A DNA stretch of 40,590 nt from Bacteroidales bacterium (GCA_028703095.1 JAQVNO010000003.1:1-40590); one strand, 5' to 3'. Numbered from the stretch's first letter, positions 15,014 to 26,390 are shown. Program-made: numbers and translations. Notes: generated by a model from the sequence alone, not told the origin.

Positions 15014-15814
15014 CTATGAATGAGTATACACATATTGAACGATTTTAAAAACCCTATCATTCGTTAATCCGGAATGTTTTTTAGCTCTTTCAATAGAATA
15101 TCCTTGATTTTTATAATGTAAAAACAATCGGAATGCCAAGCATAGTGATTGGATGGCGTCTTCATTTTTTATAGCCAAATTTAGATGAGAATTTATTTTT
15201 TGATTATCACGCAATCGACACCACTCAACAAAGTCATCGAGATATATCAAGCCTTTTTCTTTTAAAAAAGAATAATATATACTATTTTCATAGTCTTTTG
15301 ATAACTGACTTAATTGATAGATATTCGATAAACATTCTCTCCCTTTTACTTTTTCAAATTCTTGGATTACTAAATCAACAGCTTGATTTTTCTTTATCAG
15401 AATTTCATTATAAATAAAAAGGGTATATAAATTTAAATCAATTTGAATTTCCGGAAATAAATCAAAGGCTTCTCTTTGTTGTTTTACTCCTTCCATTAAT
15501 TTCGTTGCCATTGTTTTTTCTTTTGCAACTTCAAAATCCAAAGATTTTTGTTTTAACTCATCCAAAAGAATGGGAATAGCTTCGTTTATATTTTCAGTTA
15601 CATCAAAAATACTCCAAATTAATTTTATGTATTTACTAGTCAAGGGCAAGCCGAAATAAGACAAAATCTCTTTTTCCGCTTTTACTTTTTGTATGTATTT
15701 CTCGCCATCTTTGGTAGGACCTCCTCCAAGAGTTAACTCTATATTTATACGATAATAATTCTTAATAATGTCCTTAATAGTGTAAATATTCTCCATAACA
15801 TTTCGATATGACAT
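15014..15814 (-). CDS. Hypothetical protein, unknown function
   Basis: 266 aa, no signal peptide, charged and mostly helical in appearance. I recognise no family. Visible landmarks are LTLGGGPTKDGEKYIQKVKAEKEIL (about 28-52), then long Lys/Glu-rich helices, and a C-terminal part reading SIERAKKHSGLTNDRVFKIVQYVY that could form a short helix-turn-helix. It is transcribed alone, with a strong terminator downstream and a divergent nitroreductase upstream. No -7 element match was found. Its AT content is as high as the accessory region at 1-4600, so horizontal origin is possible but not shown. Confidence 0.6.
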   Translation of the reverse strand: MSYRNVMENIYTIKDIIKNYYRINIELTLGGGPTKDGEKYIQKVKAEKEILSYFGLPLTSKYIKLIWSIFDVTENINEAIPILLDELKQKSLDFEVAKEKTMATKLMEGVKQQREAFDLFPEIQIDLNLYTLFIYNEILIKKNQAVDLVIQEFEKVKGRECLSNIYQLSQLSKDYENSIYYSFLKEKGLIYLDDFVEWCRLRDNQKINSHLNLAIKNEDAIQSLCLAFRLFLHYKNQGYSIERAKKHSGLTNDRVFKIVQYVYTHS

Positions 15815-15976
15815 CTTATACGGAAGGAAGATAAAAAAGTTATATTTTTTTTAAAATTTTTATTATTATTTACATAAAAGAGGATATGAAATTTGCATAC
15901 AAATATCTTACTTCCAATGAACAATTTTGTATTTTTTGTGTTTCTACATACAAAATACACTAAAAAGCATCAGAAA

Positions 15977-16627
15977 ATGAATAACATTAAATTAGTCTAT
16001 ATTGTAAGTATTCTTTTATTTATTTCATGCCGTTCAGAAAATGTAAAGCATGAAATAACTACTCTGCCTACACCTAAGAAAAACGCTACGATAGAATCCA
16101 TAATGAATCGTAGAAGTGTACGATCATACAAGTCGGAACAAATCAAGCAAGCGGAATTGGATAAAATTTTGGAATGCGGCATTAATGCTCCGAGTGCAAA
16201 AAATTTACAGCCATGGGCGATACGGGTAATACAATCGGAAGACATGATAAATAAATTAAACATTGATTATATTAATTATACACAAAACAACTCTTCTGCT
16301 ACTTCTACTCACACTTCCGATTATAATATTTTGTTTGGTGCGCCTACATTTATATTAATAGCCGGAGACACAAACAATGCCTACGCTCAAAATGATTGTG
16401 GTATGTTGGCACAAAACATGTTACTTGCAGCAGAGTCAATGGATATAGGCACCTGTGTGCTGGGAGGTATTGTTCGATTCATTAACGGTCCGCAAGGAAA
16501 TGATTTCCGCGCTAAACTTGATTTACCCGATAATTATCAGTTATTTATTGGAATAGTCATGGGCTATAAAAATGAATATCCAAGTGCTAAGCCCAGAGAA
16601 AACACAAAAATCAAAATAATTTCTTAA
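15977..16627 (+). CDS. Nitroreductase family protein with lipoprotein signal peptide
   Basis: 216 aa from the ATG at 15977. An upstream in-frame ATG at 15893 would add 28 residues before the signal peptide and is unlikely. The N-terminus MNNIKLVYIVSILLFISCRSE is a typical lipoprotein signal with Cys18. The rest is a nitroreductase fold: IMNRRSVRSYKSEQIKQAELDKIL, APSAKNLQPWAIRVI (FMN-phosphate contacts), NDCGMLAQNMLLAAESMDIGTCVLGGI near the C-terminus. It likely uses FMN and NAD(P)H to reduce nitro or quinone-like substrates. Export is odd for a nicotinamide-dependent enzyme, since those cofactors are cytosolic. The real electron donor is unknown. Confidence 0.85.
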   Translation: MNNIKLVYIVSILLFISCRSENVKHEITTLPTPKKNATIESIMNRRSVRSYKSEQIKQAELDKILECGINAPSAKNLQPWAIRVIQSEDMINKLNIDYINYTQNNSSATSTHTSDYNILFGAPTFILIAGDTNNAYAQNDCGMLAQNMLLAAESMDIGTCVLGGIVRFINGPQGNDFRAKLDLPDNYQLFIGIVMGYKNEYPSAKPRENTKIKIIS

Positions 16628-16635
16628 ATTTTTCA

Positions 16636-16707
16636 TTTTAACAGCTTCAATACTACGGGGTATAAAAGGCGAGAAGCCATCCTTCTAAGATAGCTTCTCT
16701 GTTAAAA
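16636..16707. terminator. Bidirectional terminator between nitroreductase gene and rpsT
   Basis: The inner stem GAGAAGCCATC (16671-16681) with GATAGCTTCTC (16689-16699) has one mismatch. An outer pair TTTTAACAG (16636-16644) with CTGTTAAAA (16699-16707) encloses it. It separates convergent genes. Confidence 0.65.
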
Positions 16708-16739
16708 CTTTTAAACCAATGAAAAAAACTCTAATTTAA

Positions 16740-16994
16740 TTAAGCCATTTTATTTAATTTAATCATCAACCCTGATTTTAAATTAGCGGCTTTGTTTTTG
16801 TGTATCACACCTTTTTTAGCAACTTTATCAATAAGAGAACTAATTGTAGGCATCTTTGATTTTAACTCTGATGCATCACTTAAATTCCGTGCTTTCTTGA
16901 GTGCATTACGCATTGTTTTTGCCCAATAACGATTTTCTAAACGTCTTTTTTCGTTTTGTCTGATTCGTTTTAGTGCTGATTTATGATTTGCCAT
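16740..16994 (-). CDS. rpsT: 30S ribosomal protein S20
   Basis: 84 aa. The start MANHKSALKRIRQNEKRRLENRYWAKTMRNALKKAR and the Lys/Arg-rich helices are diagnostic of bS20, which binds the 5' domain of 16S rRNA. Monocistronic, with a -7 element at 17039 and a shared terminator downstream. Confidence 0.97.
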   Translation of the reverse strand: MANHKSALKRIRQNEKRRLENRYWAKTMRNALKKARNLSDASELKSKMPTISSLIDKVAKKGVIHKNKAANLKSGLMIKLNKMA

Positions 16995-17038
16995 TATTAT
17001 TAATGTTTACAAAAATTAATCTCTGATTTTTTAGGCTG

Positions 17039-17046
17039 CAAAAGTA
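17039..17046 (-). promoter_or_regulatory. Predicted -7 element for rpsT
   Basis: CAAAAGTA on plus reads TACTTTTG on minus, 45 bases upstream of the rpsT start. Confidence 0.6.
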
Positions 17047-17126
17047 CAATTTTTTTTTATATAATATGTATTTTTTTTTGAATTTCACAAAATATATTTA
17101 AATTTTTAATATTGAAAGGGATAAGT

Positions 17127-18233
17127 TTACTCTAACATTAAACTCATAAACGGATGACCGGATGGAAAAAAATGAAATTCTGGGCTTAAAGTTTTTATTT
17201 GATAGCCTGTTAACAATGTCGAAAGCAAATTAATATCAATCCACGTATCATTTAATTTCTTGTTTTGAACAAACTCCACGTCCGTCTTCATGCTTTTACC
17301 GTTTTTAATTGAGTAATAGCCTTTATTTGATGTCATTTGATTATCTAAAAGTGAAAAATTAAATGTAATCTCAGGATGAGCTTTTGCAAAAATATCTACC
17401 ATACATTCAGGATTAATAATCCTTAACATTCCATTGTGACAACACTTTTCATTTTCTTCGCATGGATTCCTTAGGATAATCTCGTTTTTTGGATGAGTTT
17501 TTATAATATAATTAAGCAATGCGCTTTTACTTGTTTGATTTTCAACTATCAAATCCTTCACAATGATAGAATGATTATTTTGCGAAATAAAACATAATCC
17601 ACAAATTACATTCTCTTTACAAACTGTTAGTATTTCACCTTCTTCCAATGTATAAAAAGTAATAATAGCTTCAAAATCAGCACGACTTTTTTGAATACAG
17701 AAGTTTTGTTTTGAAAAATAAGATGCATAATAATGGTAGGCTGTATCTATATTATTGTTTTGAGAACTTAACGGAATGATTTTATAATCATTAAAAGTAT
17801 CATAGTCTTCTGTATAGGATTGTAAAACCTGATTGCTGTATTCAAACGTTACTGCATAACCTAATTGCTCATAGTATGCTATTAGCCAAGGTTCTTGCGG
17901 TATCAAAACACTAATAGGAATGTTTTTTCTTTGCATTTCGTGAAAAGCAAATGTAAGTAAATCGGCCATAATTCCCTTTTTCCGGAATGCCGGCAAAGTA
18001 GCCGCACCGGAAATATAGGCTGTTGGAATAATATGATGGTAGTATGTGAAATTATACGGTAACATTTGCAGACAGGCTACAGCAATTCCATCTATTACAT
18101 ATACGAGAGTGTTTTCATTTTTATATTTTGTATCAAAATAAAAGTCTGTGAAATTGTCAGAATCATCCGGGAAACAAATTTTCCAGATTTTTTTTACCTC
18201 TTCTTTTAGGGTATCGTCTGCATAAACAATCAT
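17127..18233 (-). CDS. GNAT family N-acetyltransferase (Eis-like)
   Basis: 368 aa, longer than a single GNAT domain and resembling the Eis-like group with two acetyltransferase-like halves and a C-terminal domain. The acetyl-CoA loop region reads YISGAATLPAFRKKGIMADLL at about 73-93, followed by ISVLIPQEPWLIAYYEQLGY. The C-terminus (about 270-368) has FAKAHPEITFNFSLLDNQM, similar to a sterol-carrier-like end domain. The substrate is unknown. It is 6 bases downstream of the DUF2156 gene, so the two are co-transcribed and may act on related substrates. Confidence 0.8.
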   Translation of the reverse strand: MIVYADDTLKEEVKKIWKICFPDDSDNFTDFYFDTKYKNENTLVYVIDGIAVACLQMLPYNFTYYHHIIPTAYISGAATLPAFRKKGIMADLLTFAFHEMQRKNIPISVLIPQEPWLIAYYEQLGYAVTFEYSNQVLQSYTEDYDTFNDYKIIPLSSQNNNIDTAYHYYASYFSKQNFCIQKSRADFEAIITFYTLEEGEILTVCKENVICGLCFISQNNHSIIVKDLIVENQTSKSALLNYIIKTHPKNEIILRNPCEENEKCCHNGMLRIINPECMVDIFAKAHPEITFNFSLLDNQMTSNKGYYSIKNGKSMKTDVEFVQNKKLNDTWIDINLLSTLLTGYQIKTLSPEFHFFPSGHPFMSLMLE

Positions 18234-18239
18234 ACATAC

Positions 18240-19133
18240 TTATTTTAAAGTAGCTACGTATTTTTTTAATAGAATCGCCGGATAATAGGAAAGTTTCGCC
18301 TGACGTAAACCGGGGTCATTGACATCTTCTTCTCGGTTAACATATAAATAGTTTTGCATTTCATGTTCCACAAATTGTTGATTAATCATGGCATAAGCGC
18401 CATGATATTCTTTTAACGCTTTTTCCATTTGCACATCAAAAACCTTATCGTTCAATGCTTTACGGAGTGTAAAAGCCACTACTTTCCATTCAACACGCAA
18501 CACTCCCCCTTTCATATCTAACTGATTGTAAATTGTCAAAGCAAGCTCTGCAGCACAGGTTTCTTGTTCCATTAAACAATTATCCGGACCACAATCGTTT
18601 TCTTCTATCCATAATTGAAGTACTTCCAAACACTCTGGAATATCCTCTTTGTTAAGAGGAGCATACGAATACCGATAGTTTTTTTTAAACCTATTAATAT
18701 GATTACGTTTTGCTTGATATCTCTTGCCTTTTAAATGCAATAAATTTTCAACCAGATATATATAGTCAAAATTATCACGTTTTTCTTCAAATTCAAATTG
18801 ATTGGGATATAGTGATTCCAATACATTTTTCATTTCATCGGTAAGGTACACCATTTTAAACGTTTGTTTATTTTTTTGTGCGAATATTATTAATGTATCT
18901 ATTGCCGTTTTAACATCCCCTTTCCCTATAGGGAAATTATATAAAGGAGAATTTTTATCTTTCAAAACAGCAAGAATCAGCATATCATTAATAAATGTAT
19001 AATGCGGCAAAAAGGCTTCGTTCCAAAGTATCATATTGGAAAAACTCCAGTTGCACAAAACGTGAGGATTCTCATATAAATAAGGCTCTAAAAGAGATTT
19101 ATCGGATAAAGTAACGGGAATAAATTGAAGCAT
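18240..19133 (-). CDS. DUF2156 (phosphatidylglycerol lysyltransferase C-terminal-like) protein
   Basis: 297 aa. It resembles the soluble GNAT-like domain of MprF/DUF2156 proteins: YLYENPHVLCNWSFSNMILWNEAF at the start, LKGKRYQAKRNHINRFKKNYRY near residues 135-155, LWIEENDC, and the end LRQAKLSYYPAILLKKYVA. No membrane segments, so it is not a full MprF flippase. The family links an acyl or aminoacyl donor to a lipid or peptide, but the substrate is unknown here. It is the first gene of a two-gene unit with the GNAT protein. Confidence 0.8.
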   Translation of the reverse strand: MLQFIPVTLSDKSLLEPYLYENPHVLCNWSFSNMILWNEAFLPHYTFINDMLILAVLKDKNSPLYNFPIGKGDVKTAIDTLIIFAQKNKQTFKMVYLTDEMKNVLESLYPNQFEFEEKRDNFDYIYLVENLLHLKGKRYQAKRNHINRFKKNYRYSYAPLNKEDIPECLEVLQLWIEENDCGPDNCLMEQETCAAELALTIYNQLDMKGGVLRVEWKVVAFTLRKALNDKVFDVQMEKALKEYHGAYAMINQQFVEHEMQNYLYVNREEDVNDPGLRQAKLSYYPAILLKKYVATLK

Positions 19134-19149
19134 AAATACATTAATATAA

Positions 19150-19157
19150 CAAAACTA
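19150..19157 (-). promoter_or_regulatory. Predicted -7 element for the DUF2156/GNAT pair
   Basis: CAAAACTA on plus reads TAGTTTTG on minus, 17 bases upstream of the start codon. This implies a very short leader, so it is tentative. Confidence 0.4.
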
Positions 19158-19223
19158 TTTATTTATAAATACTATTAAAACACGAAAATTTCCATTTTGT
19201 TTACCCATTACCTTAAAAAGTGC

Positions 19224-19231
19224 TACCTTTG
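19224..19231 (+). promoter_or_regulatory. Predicted -7 element for thiC
   Basis: TACCTTTG matches TAnnTTTG 44 bases before the ATG. The leader is too short for, and shows none of the conserved bases of, a TPP riboswitch. Confidence 0.55.
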
Positions 19232-19242
19232 CAAACAAATAA

Positions 19243-20997
<1,755 letters not shown>

Positions 20998-21016
20998 CTA
21001 TTATTTGATTCTGACC

Positions 21017-21039
21017 GAATCCTTATAAAGGATTCTTTT
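21017..21039 (+). terminator. Terminator of thiC
   Basis: GAATCCTT (21017-21024) pairs with AAGGATTC (21028-21035) over a 3-base loop, then TTTT. It overlaps the end of the small lipoprotein gene on the other strand. Confidence 0.65.
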
Positions 21040-21241
21040 CGCCACAAATAACAAAGATTGTATCTTCATCACAAACTTTTTCTGTGTTAAATTCTTCACA
21101 CATTAAGGGATTATTTATACTCTTTTCATATTCTTTAATTATCGCATCTTCTTTATATTCTTTACATGTACAGACATGTTCCTCACAAGAGATAAATAAA
21201 AAACCACATAATAACAATAAGATTGCGTATGTCTTCATCAA
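21023..21241 (-). CDS. Small Cys-rich lipoprotein, unknown function
   Basis: 72 aa. The signal peptide MMKTYAILLLLCGFLFISC places the lipid-bearing Cys at 19. The 53-residue mature part has five further Cys (EEHVCTCKEY, PLMCEEF, EKVCDED, FVICGEK) and is acidic. A disulfide-knotted periplasmic or surface peptide is plausible. A matching -7 element (TATTTTTG on minus, 21263-21270) lies 22 bases upstream. No family recognised. Confidence 0.6.
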   Translation of the reverse strand: MMKTYAILLLLCGFLFISCEEHVCTCKEYKEDAIIKEYEKSINNPLMCEEFNTEKVCDEDTIFVICGEKNPL

Positions 21242-21262
21242 TAATATTATTTTAAATTACGG

Positions 21263-21270
21263 CAAAAATA
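21263..21270 (-). promoter_or_regulatory. Predicted -7 element for the small lipoprotein
   Basis: CAAAAATA on plus reads TATTTTTG on minus, 22 bases from the start codon. Confidence 0.45.
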
Positions 21271-21312
21271 CATTATTTTCCGATATAAGGCTTCATTTTT
21301 TGTAAAAAACCA

Positions 21313-22689
21313 TTACATCATCTGTTCCGGTTTTACCCATTCGCGAAACTGTTCTTTTGTAACTAAACCCAAGGTGATAGCAGCATTTTCCAATGTTACG
21401 CGATTGGCATCGGCATATTGAACGATTTTCGCAGTGTTATGATATCCAATATGGGGATTTAAAGCCGTTGCGAGCATAAGCGAATTTTGAAGATGTTTTT
21501 CAATTGAGTGTAAGTTAGGAGTAATTCCTTCTATACAATTTTTTGTGAATGAGTTACACATGTCTGTTAATAAATGTATTGACATCAGAATATTATAAGC
21601 GATCAGAGGCATAAATACATTTAACTGCAATTGACCTTGCATACCGGCGATGGTAATTGCATGATCATCGCCTATAATTTGCGCACATACCATACACATT
21701 GCCTCGCACTGAGTAGGATTAACTTTCCCCGGCATAATAGAAGATCCGGGTTCATTTGGTGGAAGATTAATTTCACCTAAGCCGCAACGCGGTCCCGATG
21801 CTAAAAACCGTATATCATTGGCTATCTTTGTCAGACTTACAGCTAATTGTTTCAATGCCCCCGAAGTTTCAACAAAAGCATCGTGCGACGCCATGGCTTC
21901 GTATTTATTCTCAGCAGCTATAAAAGTTTTTTGAGTAAACGTATTAATATAGTTAACGCAAAGTGTATCGTATCCTTTGGGCGTATTAAGCCCTGTTCCA
22001 ACTGCAGTACCGCCAATAGGCAATTGTTGAAGGTGATATAACGTATTTTTTAATGCACGTATACCAAACGACAATTGAGAGGCATAGGCTGAAAATTCAC
22101 TTCCAAGACGTAAAGGCGTAGCATCCATTAGATGCGTTCTTCCAATTTTTACAATATCTTTAAATTCTGTCGTTTTAACAATCAATGAAGCCTCCATTTT
22201 TTCTAAAGCAGGAATGCACTTTTCTGTTAAAAGAGTATAGGCTGCTAAACGCATAGCCGTAGGAAAAACATCGTTGGTAGATTGAGATTTATTTACTTCA
22301 TCATTGGGAGAGATGTATCGCGATGTGCCATTCAAAGAACCTTTTAAAAGTAATTCTGCTCTATTTGAGATAACTTCATTGATGTTCATATTTGTTTGGG
22401 TGCCGGAACCTGTTTGCCAAACAACAAGCGGGAAATGTTCCATTAAATTTCCTTTGATAATTTCATCACAAACTCGGGCAATCATATTCCTTTTTTCCTC
22501 GCTTAAAACACCTAATTCACAATTAGCATAAGCCGCCGATTTTTTTACAATCGCTAGCATTTGGATAATTTCTTTGGGCATACGAATATCTCCAATTTTA
22601 AAATTCATCAAGGAACGTTGTGTTTGTGCTCCCCAAAGCTTATCGCTTTGAACTTCTACTTCTCCCATGCTGTCGATTTCTGTACGCAT
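21313..22689 (-). CDS. fumC: Fumarate hydratase, class II
   Basis: 458 aa, usual length. It hydrates fumarate to malate without an iron-sulfur cluster, in the tricarboxylic or reductive branch that leads to succinate. Visible family motifs are [18 protein letters not shown] (about 99-116), [19 protein letters not shown] (about 177-195), [11 protein letters not shown] and the signature [15 protein letters not shown] near residue 315. It lies 10 bases downstream of porZ and is probably co-transcribed with it, though the two functions are unrelated. Confidence 0.96.
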   Translation of the reverse strand: MRTEIDSMGEVEVQSDKLWGAQTQRSLMNFKIGDIRMPKEIIQMLAIVKKSAAYANCELGVLSEEKRNMIARVCDEIIKGNLMEHFPLVVWQTGSGTQTNMNINEVISNRAELLLKGSLNGTSRYISPNDEVNKSQSTNDVFPTAMRLAAYTLLTEKCIPALEKMEASLIVKTTEFKDIVKIGRTHLMDATPLRLGSEFSAYASQLSFGIRALKNTLYHLQQLPIGGTAVGTGLNTPKGYDTLCVNYINTFTQKTFIAAENKYEAMASHDAFVETSGALKQLAVSLTKIANDIRFLASGPRCGLGEINLPPNEPGSSIMPGKVNPTQCEAMCMVCAQIIGDDHAITIAGMQGQLQLNVFMPLIAYNILMSIHLLTDMCNSFTKNCIEGITPNLHSIEKHLQNSLMLATALNPHIGYHNTAKIVQYADANRVTLENAAITLGLVTKEQFREWVKPEQMM

Positions 22690-22699
22690 ATTCGTGAAA

Positions 22700-25063
22700 T
22701 TATTTAATAAACAATATTTTACCTACTTTCTTTACTTTTCCTGTTATATCAGAAACAAATACAAAATAAACTCCGGTGCTTGCTTTTGTGCCATCAAAAC
22801 GAAATCCGTTCCATGTAGCCATACCACCCATGGACTTGGCTCTATAAACCAAGCTACCGAATGCATCCGTAATTTTCACTTCCGAATTTTCTTTGAGTCC
22901 GGTTATGGATATATATCCGGCAAAATCTTCTCTAACAGGATTAGGAAATATTTTAATTTCTTCATAATCATTAGCCCCATCTGTTGCAGTATAACGAAAA
23001 GAAATCAATCCTTTATCAGTACCTATGAAAACCTCGCCCGTTCTACCATCGATTTCAATAGTTGTAATGGAATTAGATAGCAATGGACTATTATCGGTTG
23101 TAAAATGCAGTAATTCCGTTTCTCCATCTTCCGAAAGAAGAAAAACACCGGCATTATCGGTCCCTATCCATTTTCGATTACCTCCATCTACTTTAATACA
23201 TTTAACGGCTTCATAATTCAATAACAATTCTGTAAGACTATCCATTTGTACTCTTGGCGCATAAGGAAGTGCTTCCGGATTATTTAATAATTGAGAAGGA
23301 GAGTAATACACTTTAATACCTTTGTTCGTTCCTATCCAAATTTTTCCATCTTTATCTTCAGCCAAAGAATAAATATAATCAAAAGAACCTTCTGCCTCAG
23401 AGAGAGAAGTATTTAATTTTACTAATTGATCGTCGGCTGTATTTAGAGGTGTACCGGCAGGATTGAAAATTAAAAGTGATGTTTCTCTGTTGCCGGTCAT
23501 CCAAATCCATCCACGGCTATCAATCAACATATTCCCTACTATTTCACCGGAAGTATAATAGATATTGAAAGATTGCCACGCTCCGTCCTTCATTCGAACC
23601 AAGAGCGGATTCGTAGCTTGTGAATGTAACATCCATAGATTATAACTGTTATCAAACGCCAACGCATTAATTTGAACCCTATTACCATATTTTTCCATTG
23701 GAGCGTTAGCATCATTATAAATATTAATCACTTTCCCATCTTTAATATGGAGCAAACCTGAAATATATGAAGCTACAAACATTTCTTTTGAATTGTTAGG
23801 ATTAATTAAAATATCCAAGGCGTCATGAGCTTGCTTAGAATTAAAAAATAAGTCATCATACAAAAGATTATTCCACTTTTCATTTTCAAATAAGCTGATA
23901 CTTATTGGCATCCAATGTGGCACCCAATCGGAATAGGCACCGGGAACACTTGCTAAGACAGATTGTGAAACATTAATAGACCACACCGCATCTGTTGCCG
24001 GACCCGGCAAAGAATAAGCTATTGATCCATCTGAGGTTTGACATATTAATCCTTTATTTTTATCAGCAATACAGATGTATCCCCACTGATTAGAAATTGC
24101 ATTTGCGGGAAAGAAAGATTCACAAGAGTTTTCCATAGCTAACTTCGCATTTGAAGAGCTGTATGCATTTGCTCCCCATGCCCTTGTTAGAACTAAACGA
24201 TTATTGACACTGTTGATATTTCGTATTTCCTCAAATCCGAAAAGACTATCTAACACCCATTCCCCTTTATGATAAGCATAAACTATATTAATTGTTTGTA
24301 ATACTGTTGTATCTAATGTAAAAGAAGAGCTATCTTCGTTAAAAATTGTATCTATTTGCAAGATAGAAGCATCGGTAACTGCATAAACTTTTTGCTCGAA
24401 AGATTCGATGAATGAATAATTCTTCGTTCCCATGGGACTTTCGTTTATTTTTTCCCAAGTAGAAAATTGGGCTATTGCAACATTATGTAAATCATTTATA
24501 TAAATTCCTTGAGTAGTAGCTGCAAAAATTGTGTCATTGTATATACACACATCGTTTACTGCAAAAGTTTGACCATTTACTTGAAAAAACCACGTATCTT
24601 TAATCAGTTTTTGCTTTAAATCCAGTATTACAATTCCGAAACCACAGGCCAGATAAGCATATTCTCCTTCGCAATGAATATTATAAATAGATTTATCTCC
24701 ACTCATCTGCTTTTTAGCAATATAAGGAATGTTATAAATAATACCATCATAATACAAATCTATATTCGAATTAATATAAGAAATAATGAGGGTATTTGTG
24801 TTATTACTTACTTCTATTGTTTGAATACCTATATCATTTAATCCTTCAAGAACACCCAACCGTCGCAGGGTTTTATCTTCAAGATTCATGTAAAACAAAG
24901 AATTCATGCTTGCCACATACACCGTATTGTCTAAAATCGCAATGTCTTTACTTTCAGTATAATTATAATGTGTACGCCATTCACCTACGGCTATAGGTCT
25001 TTGTGAATAGGTAATATATGATATTAAAGTGAAGAGAACAATACTAAAAAATCTTAAATTCAT
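22700..25063 (-). CDS. porZ: Type IX secretion system protein PorZ-like
   Basis: 787 aa. Signal peptide [20 protein letters not shown] (cleavage before Q), then [17 protein letters not shown] and [36 protein letters not shown], the start of a beta-propeller typical of PorZ. More propeller blades follow, including [18 protein letters not shown] and [20 protein letters not shown] and [16 protein letters not shown]. The end is a T9SS sorting-like domain ([32 protein letters not shown]). In Porphyromonas, PorZ is on the surface and forms part of the complex that anchors T9SS cargo to A-LPS. Its presence means the secreted proteins at 880 and 2887 can be exported by this genome. Confidence 0.88.
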   Translation of the reverse strand: MNLRFFSIVLFTLISYITYSQRPIAVGEWRTHYNYTESKDIAILDNTVYVASMNSLFYMNLEDKTLRRLGVLEGLNDIGIQTIEVSNNTNTLIISYINSNIDLYYDGIIYNIPYIAKKQMSGDKSIYNIHCEGEYAYLACGFGIVILDLKQKLIKDTWFFQVNGQTFAVNDVCIYNDTIFAATTQGIYINDLHNVAIAQFSTWEKINESPMGTKNYSFIESFEQKVYAVTDASILQIDTIFNEDSSSFTLDTTVLQTINIVYAYHKGEWVLDSLFGFEEIRNINSVNNRLVLTRAWGANAYSSSNAKLAMENSCESFFPANAISNQWGYICIADKNKGLICQTSDGSIAYSLPGPATDAVWSINVSQSVLASVPGAYSDWVPHWMPISISLFENEKWNNLLYDDLFFNSKQAHDALDILINPNNSKEMFVASYISGLLHIKDGKVINIYNDANAPMEKYGNRVQINALAFDNSYNLWMLHSQATNPLLVRMKDGAWQSFNIYYTSGEIVGNMLIDSRGWIWMTGNRETSLLIFNPAGTPLNTADDQLVKLNTSLSEAEGSFDYIYSLAEDKDGKIWIGTNKGIKVYYSPSQLLNNPEALPYAPRVQMDSLTELLLNYEAVKCIKVDGGNRKWIGTDNAGVFLLSEDGETELLHFTTDNSPLLSNSITTIEIDGRTGEVFIGTDKGLISFRYTATDGANDYEEIKIFPNPVREDFAGYISITGLKENSEVKITDAFGSLVYRAKSMGGMATWNGFRFDGTKASTGVYFVFVSDITGKVKKVGKILFIK

Positions 25064-25153
25064 ACGATAGAATTCTTATACATAAACTGTTTTAAATAAC
25101 TGAAAAAAATAAAATTTATTGTTTATTCATTGGCTTTGTTGAAGCAAGACTGT

Positions 25154-25178
25154 GGTGTTTTTTGTACAAAAAAACACC
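25154..25178. other. Hairpin in the porZ/tRNA-His intergenic region
   Basis: GGTGTTTTTT (25154-25163) pairs with AAAAAACACC (25169-25178) over GTACA. It lacks a following T-run on either strand, so it is not a clear terminator. The rest of 25064-25353 is AT-rich with no gene seen. Confidence 0.4.
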
Positions 25179-25359
25179 AAAAGAAAAAAAAAGCGTATTA
25201 TATGTGTAATAATATTTTTTCATTTGCTCACATTAAATATCTATCTTTTCCTACATTGCAAAAGAAATATTTTACTAAAGCCTGTTTTTCAAGAATATAA
25301 TGTTTCTAAAAGCGTAATAAAAAACTAATAAAAAAAATAATCCATAATAAAAAAAGTTG

Positions 25360-25367
25360 TACTTTTG
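25360..25367 (+). promoter_or_regulatory. Predicted -7 element for tRNA-His
   Basis: TACTTTTG, 16 bases upstream of the mature tRNA start. Confidence 0.6.
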
Positions 25368-25383
25368 CAGTTCTAAAAATCAT

Positions 25384-25458
25384 GGTGGGCATAGTTCAGT
25401 TGGTTAGAACGTCGGATTGTGGTTCCGAAGGTCGTGGGTTCGAATCCCATTGTCCACC
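25384..25458 (+). tRNA. tRNA-His (GTG)
   Basis: A full cloverleaf is visible. The acceptor GTGGGCA (25385-25391) pairs with TGTCCAC (25451-25457) with one G-T wobble. The extra G at 25384 faces discriminator C at 25458, the hallmark of tRNA-His. The anticodon stem TCGGA/TCCGA encloses loop TTGTGGT with GTG at 25419-25421, and the T loop is TTCGAAT. The CCA end appears not to be fully encoded. Confidence 0.95.
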
Positions 25459-25503
25459 CAAAATTTTTTTTAATTAATATAATGTTTATATTAAAAAAAA
25501 ATA

Positions 25504-25511
25504 TACTTTTG
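25504..25511 (+). promoter_or_regulatory. Predicted -7 element for rpmE2
   Basis: TACTTTTG, 48 bases before the start codon. Confidence 0.6.
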
Positions 25512-25559
25512 CAGAGTTTAAATTTAGAATAGAAATAATTAAGAATACAGAGCGATAAA

Positions 25560-25826
25560 ATGAAGACAGAGATTCATCCGAAAGAATATAGGTTTGTGGT
25601 TTTTAAAGATATATCTAATGATGTGGCTTTTTTATGCAAATCTACGGTTAAGACAAAAGACAACATAGTTTGGGAAGACGGGAAAGAATATCCTTTAGTT
25701 AAATTGGAAATATCCAATACATCACATCCATTTTTCACCGGAAAAATGAAACTTGTGGATACTGCAGGACGTGTAGACAAATATTTAAATAAATACAAGT
25801 CCCGTTTTGATAAAGAGAAAAAGTAG
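25560..25826 (+). CDS. rpmE2: 50S ribosomal protein L31 type B
   Basis: 88 aa. It opens MKTEIHPKEYRFVVFKDISNDVAFLCKST and has HPFFTGKMKLVDTAGRVDKYLNKY, both typical of the zinc-independent type B form of bL31. The CxxC-type zinc site of type A is absent: only one Cys is present. Monocistronic, with its own promoter and a strong terminator. Confidence 0.96.
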   Translation: MKTEIHPKEYRFVVFKDISNDVAFLCKSTVKTKDNIVWEDGKEYPLVKLEISNTSHPFFTGKMKLVDTAGRVDKYLNKYKSRFDKEKK

Positions 25827-25846
25827 TAGTTTTTTTTCATAGTTTT

Positions 25847-25880
25847 CAGGGGTTCTTTTCGGAGAACCCCTGTTTTTTTT
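25847..25880 (+). terminator. Terminator of rpmE2
   Basis: CAGGGGTTCT (25847-25856) pairs with AGAACCCCTG (25863-25872) over TTTCGG and is followed by eight T's. Confidence 0.95.
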
Positions 25881-25890
25881 ATGCTCTAAG

Positions 25891-25926
25891 GATAAAAAAA
25901 GAAGAATTTAAATTCTCCTTTTTTTT
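25891..25926 (-). terminator. Terminator of the DUF1573 gene
   Basis: The perfect palindrome AGAATTTAAATTCT is extended by flanking bases at 25901-25918. On the minus strand it is followed by a T-run (A's at 25894-25900 on plus). Confidence 0.6.
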
Positions 25927-25955
25927 TAAATTTAGTTGCCATTTATTGATGCCAT

Positions 25956-26357
25956 TTATTTTGGAATAACAACACCTTCAATTTTAATATCTTCTTTCTT
26001 ATTTTTAGCATTTGTATACACTGTTATAATTTTACTGAAGAATCCTTCTCCTTCGGTAGCGCTGTAGGATATTTTCAGGGTTCCTGATTTTCCCGGCATG
26101 AAAGGTTCTCTCGGATAATCAACTTCTGTACAACCACACGAAGTATATATACTTGAAATGATTAAAGGCTTGTCGCCCGTATTTGTAAAAGTAACGTTCA
26201 CTGTTTTTGTTGCCCCGACTTTAAGTTCTCCAAAATCAATGAGTGATTTTGATACCGTAAAATATGCTTTTGGTTTTTCAGGAGTTGTTTGAGCAATACC
26301 TGCACTCATCCATAAACAAAGTAAACTAATTGATAATAAATGCAAATGTTTCATCAT
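25956..26357 (-). CDS. DUF1573 domain exported protein
   Basis: 133 aa. The signal peptide ends near IAQ (residue 23). The mature part is one immunoglobulin-like DUF1573 domain: DFGELKVGATKTVNVTFTNTGDKPLIISSIYTSCGCTEVDYP, with the conserved CGC pair, then GKSGTLKISY and a last strand KEDIKIEGVVI. It is expected in the periplasm, perhaps as a binding or assembly module; the family has no settled function. A -7 element match (TATTTTTG on minus, 26391-26398) lies 33 bases upstream. It is separated from the kinase gene by 62 bases. Confidence 0.9.
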   Translation of the reverse strand: MMKHLHLLSISLLCLWMSAGIAQTTPEKPKAYFTVSKSLIDFGELKVGATKTVNVTFTNTGDKPLIISSIYTSCGCTEVDYPREPFMPGKSGTLKISYSATEGEGFFSKIITVYTNAKNKKEDIKIEGVVIPK

Positions 26358-26390
26358 AACAATATATTTTTTAACAGTCTATTTATATGT

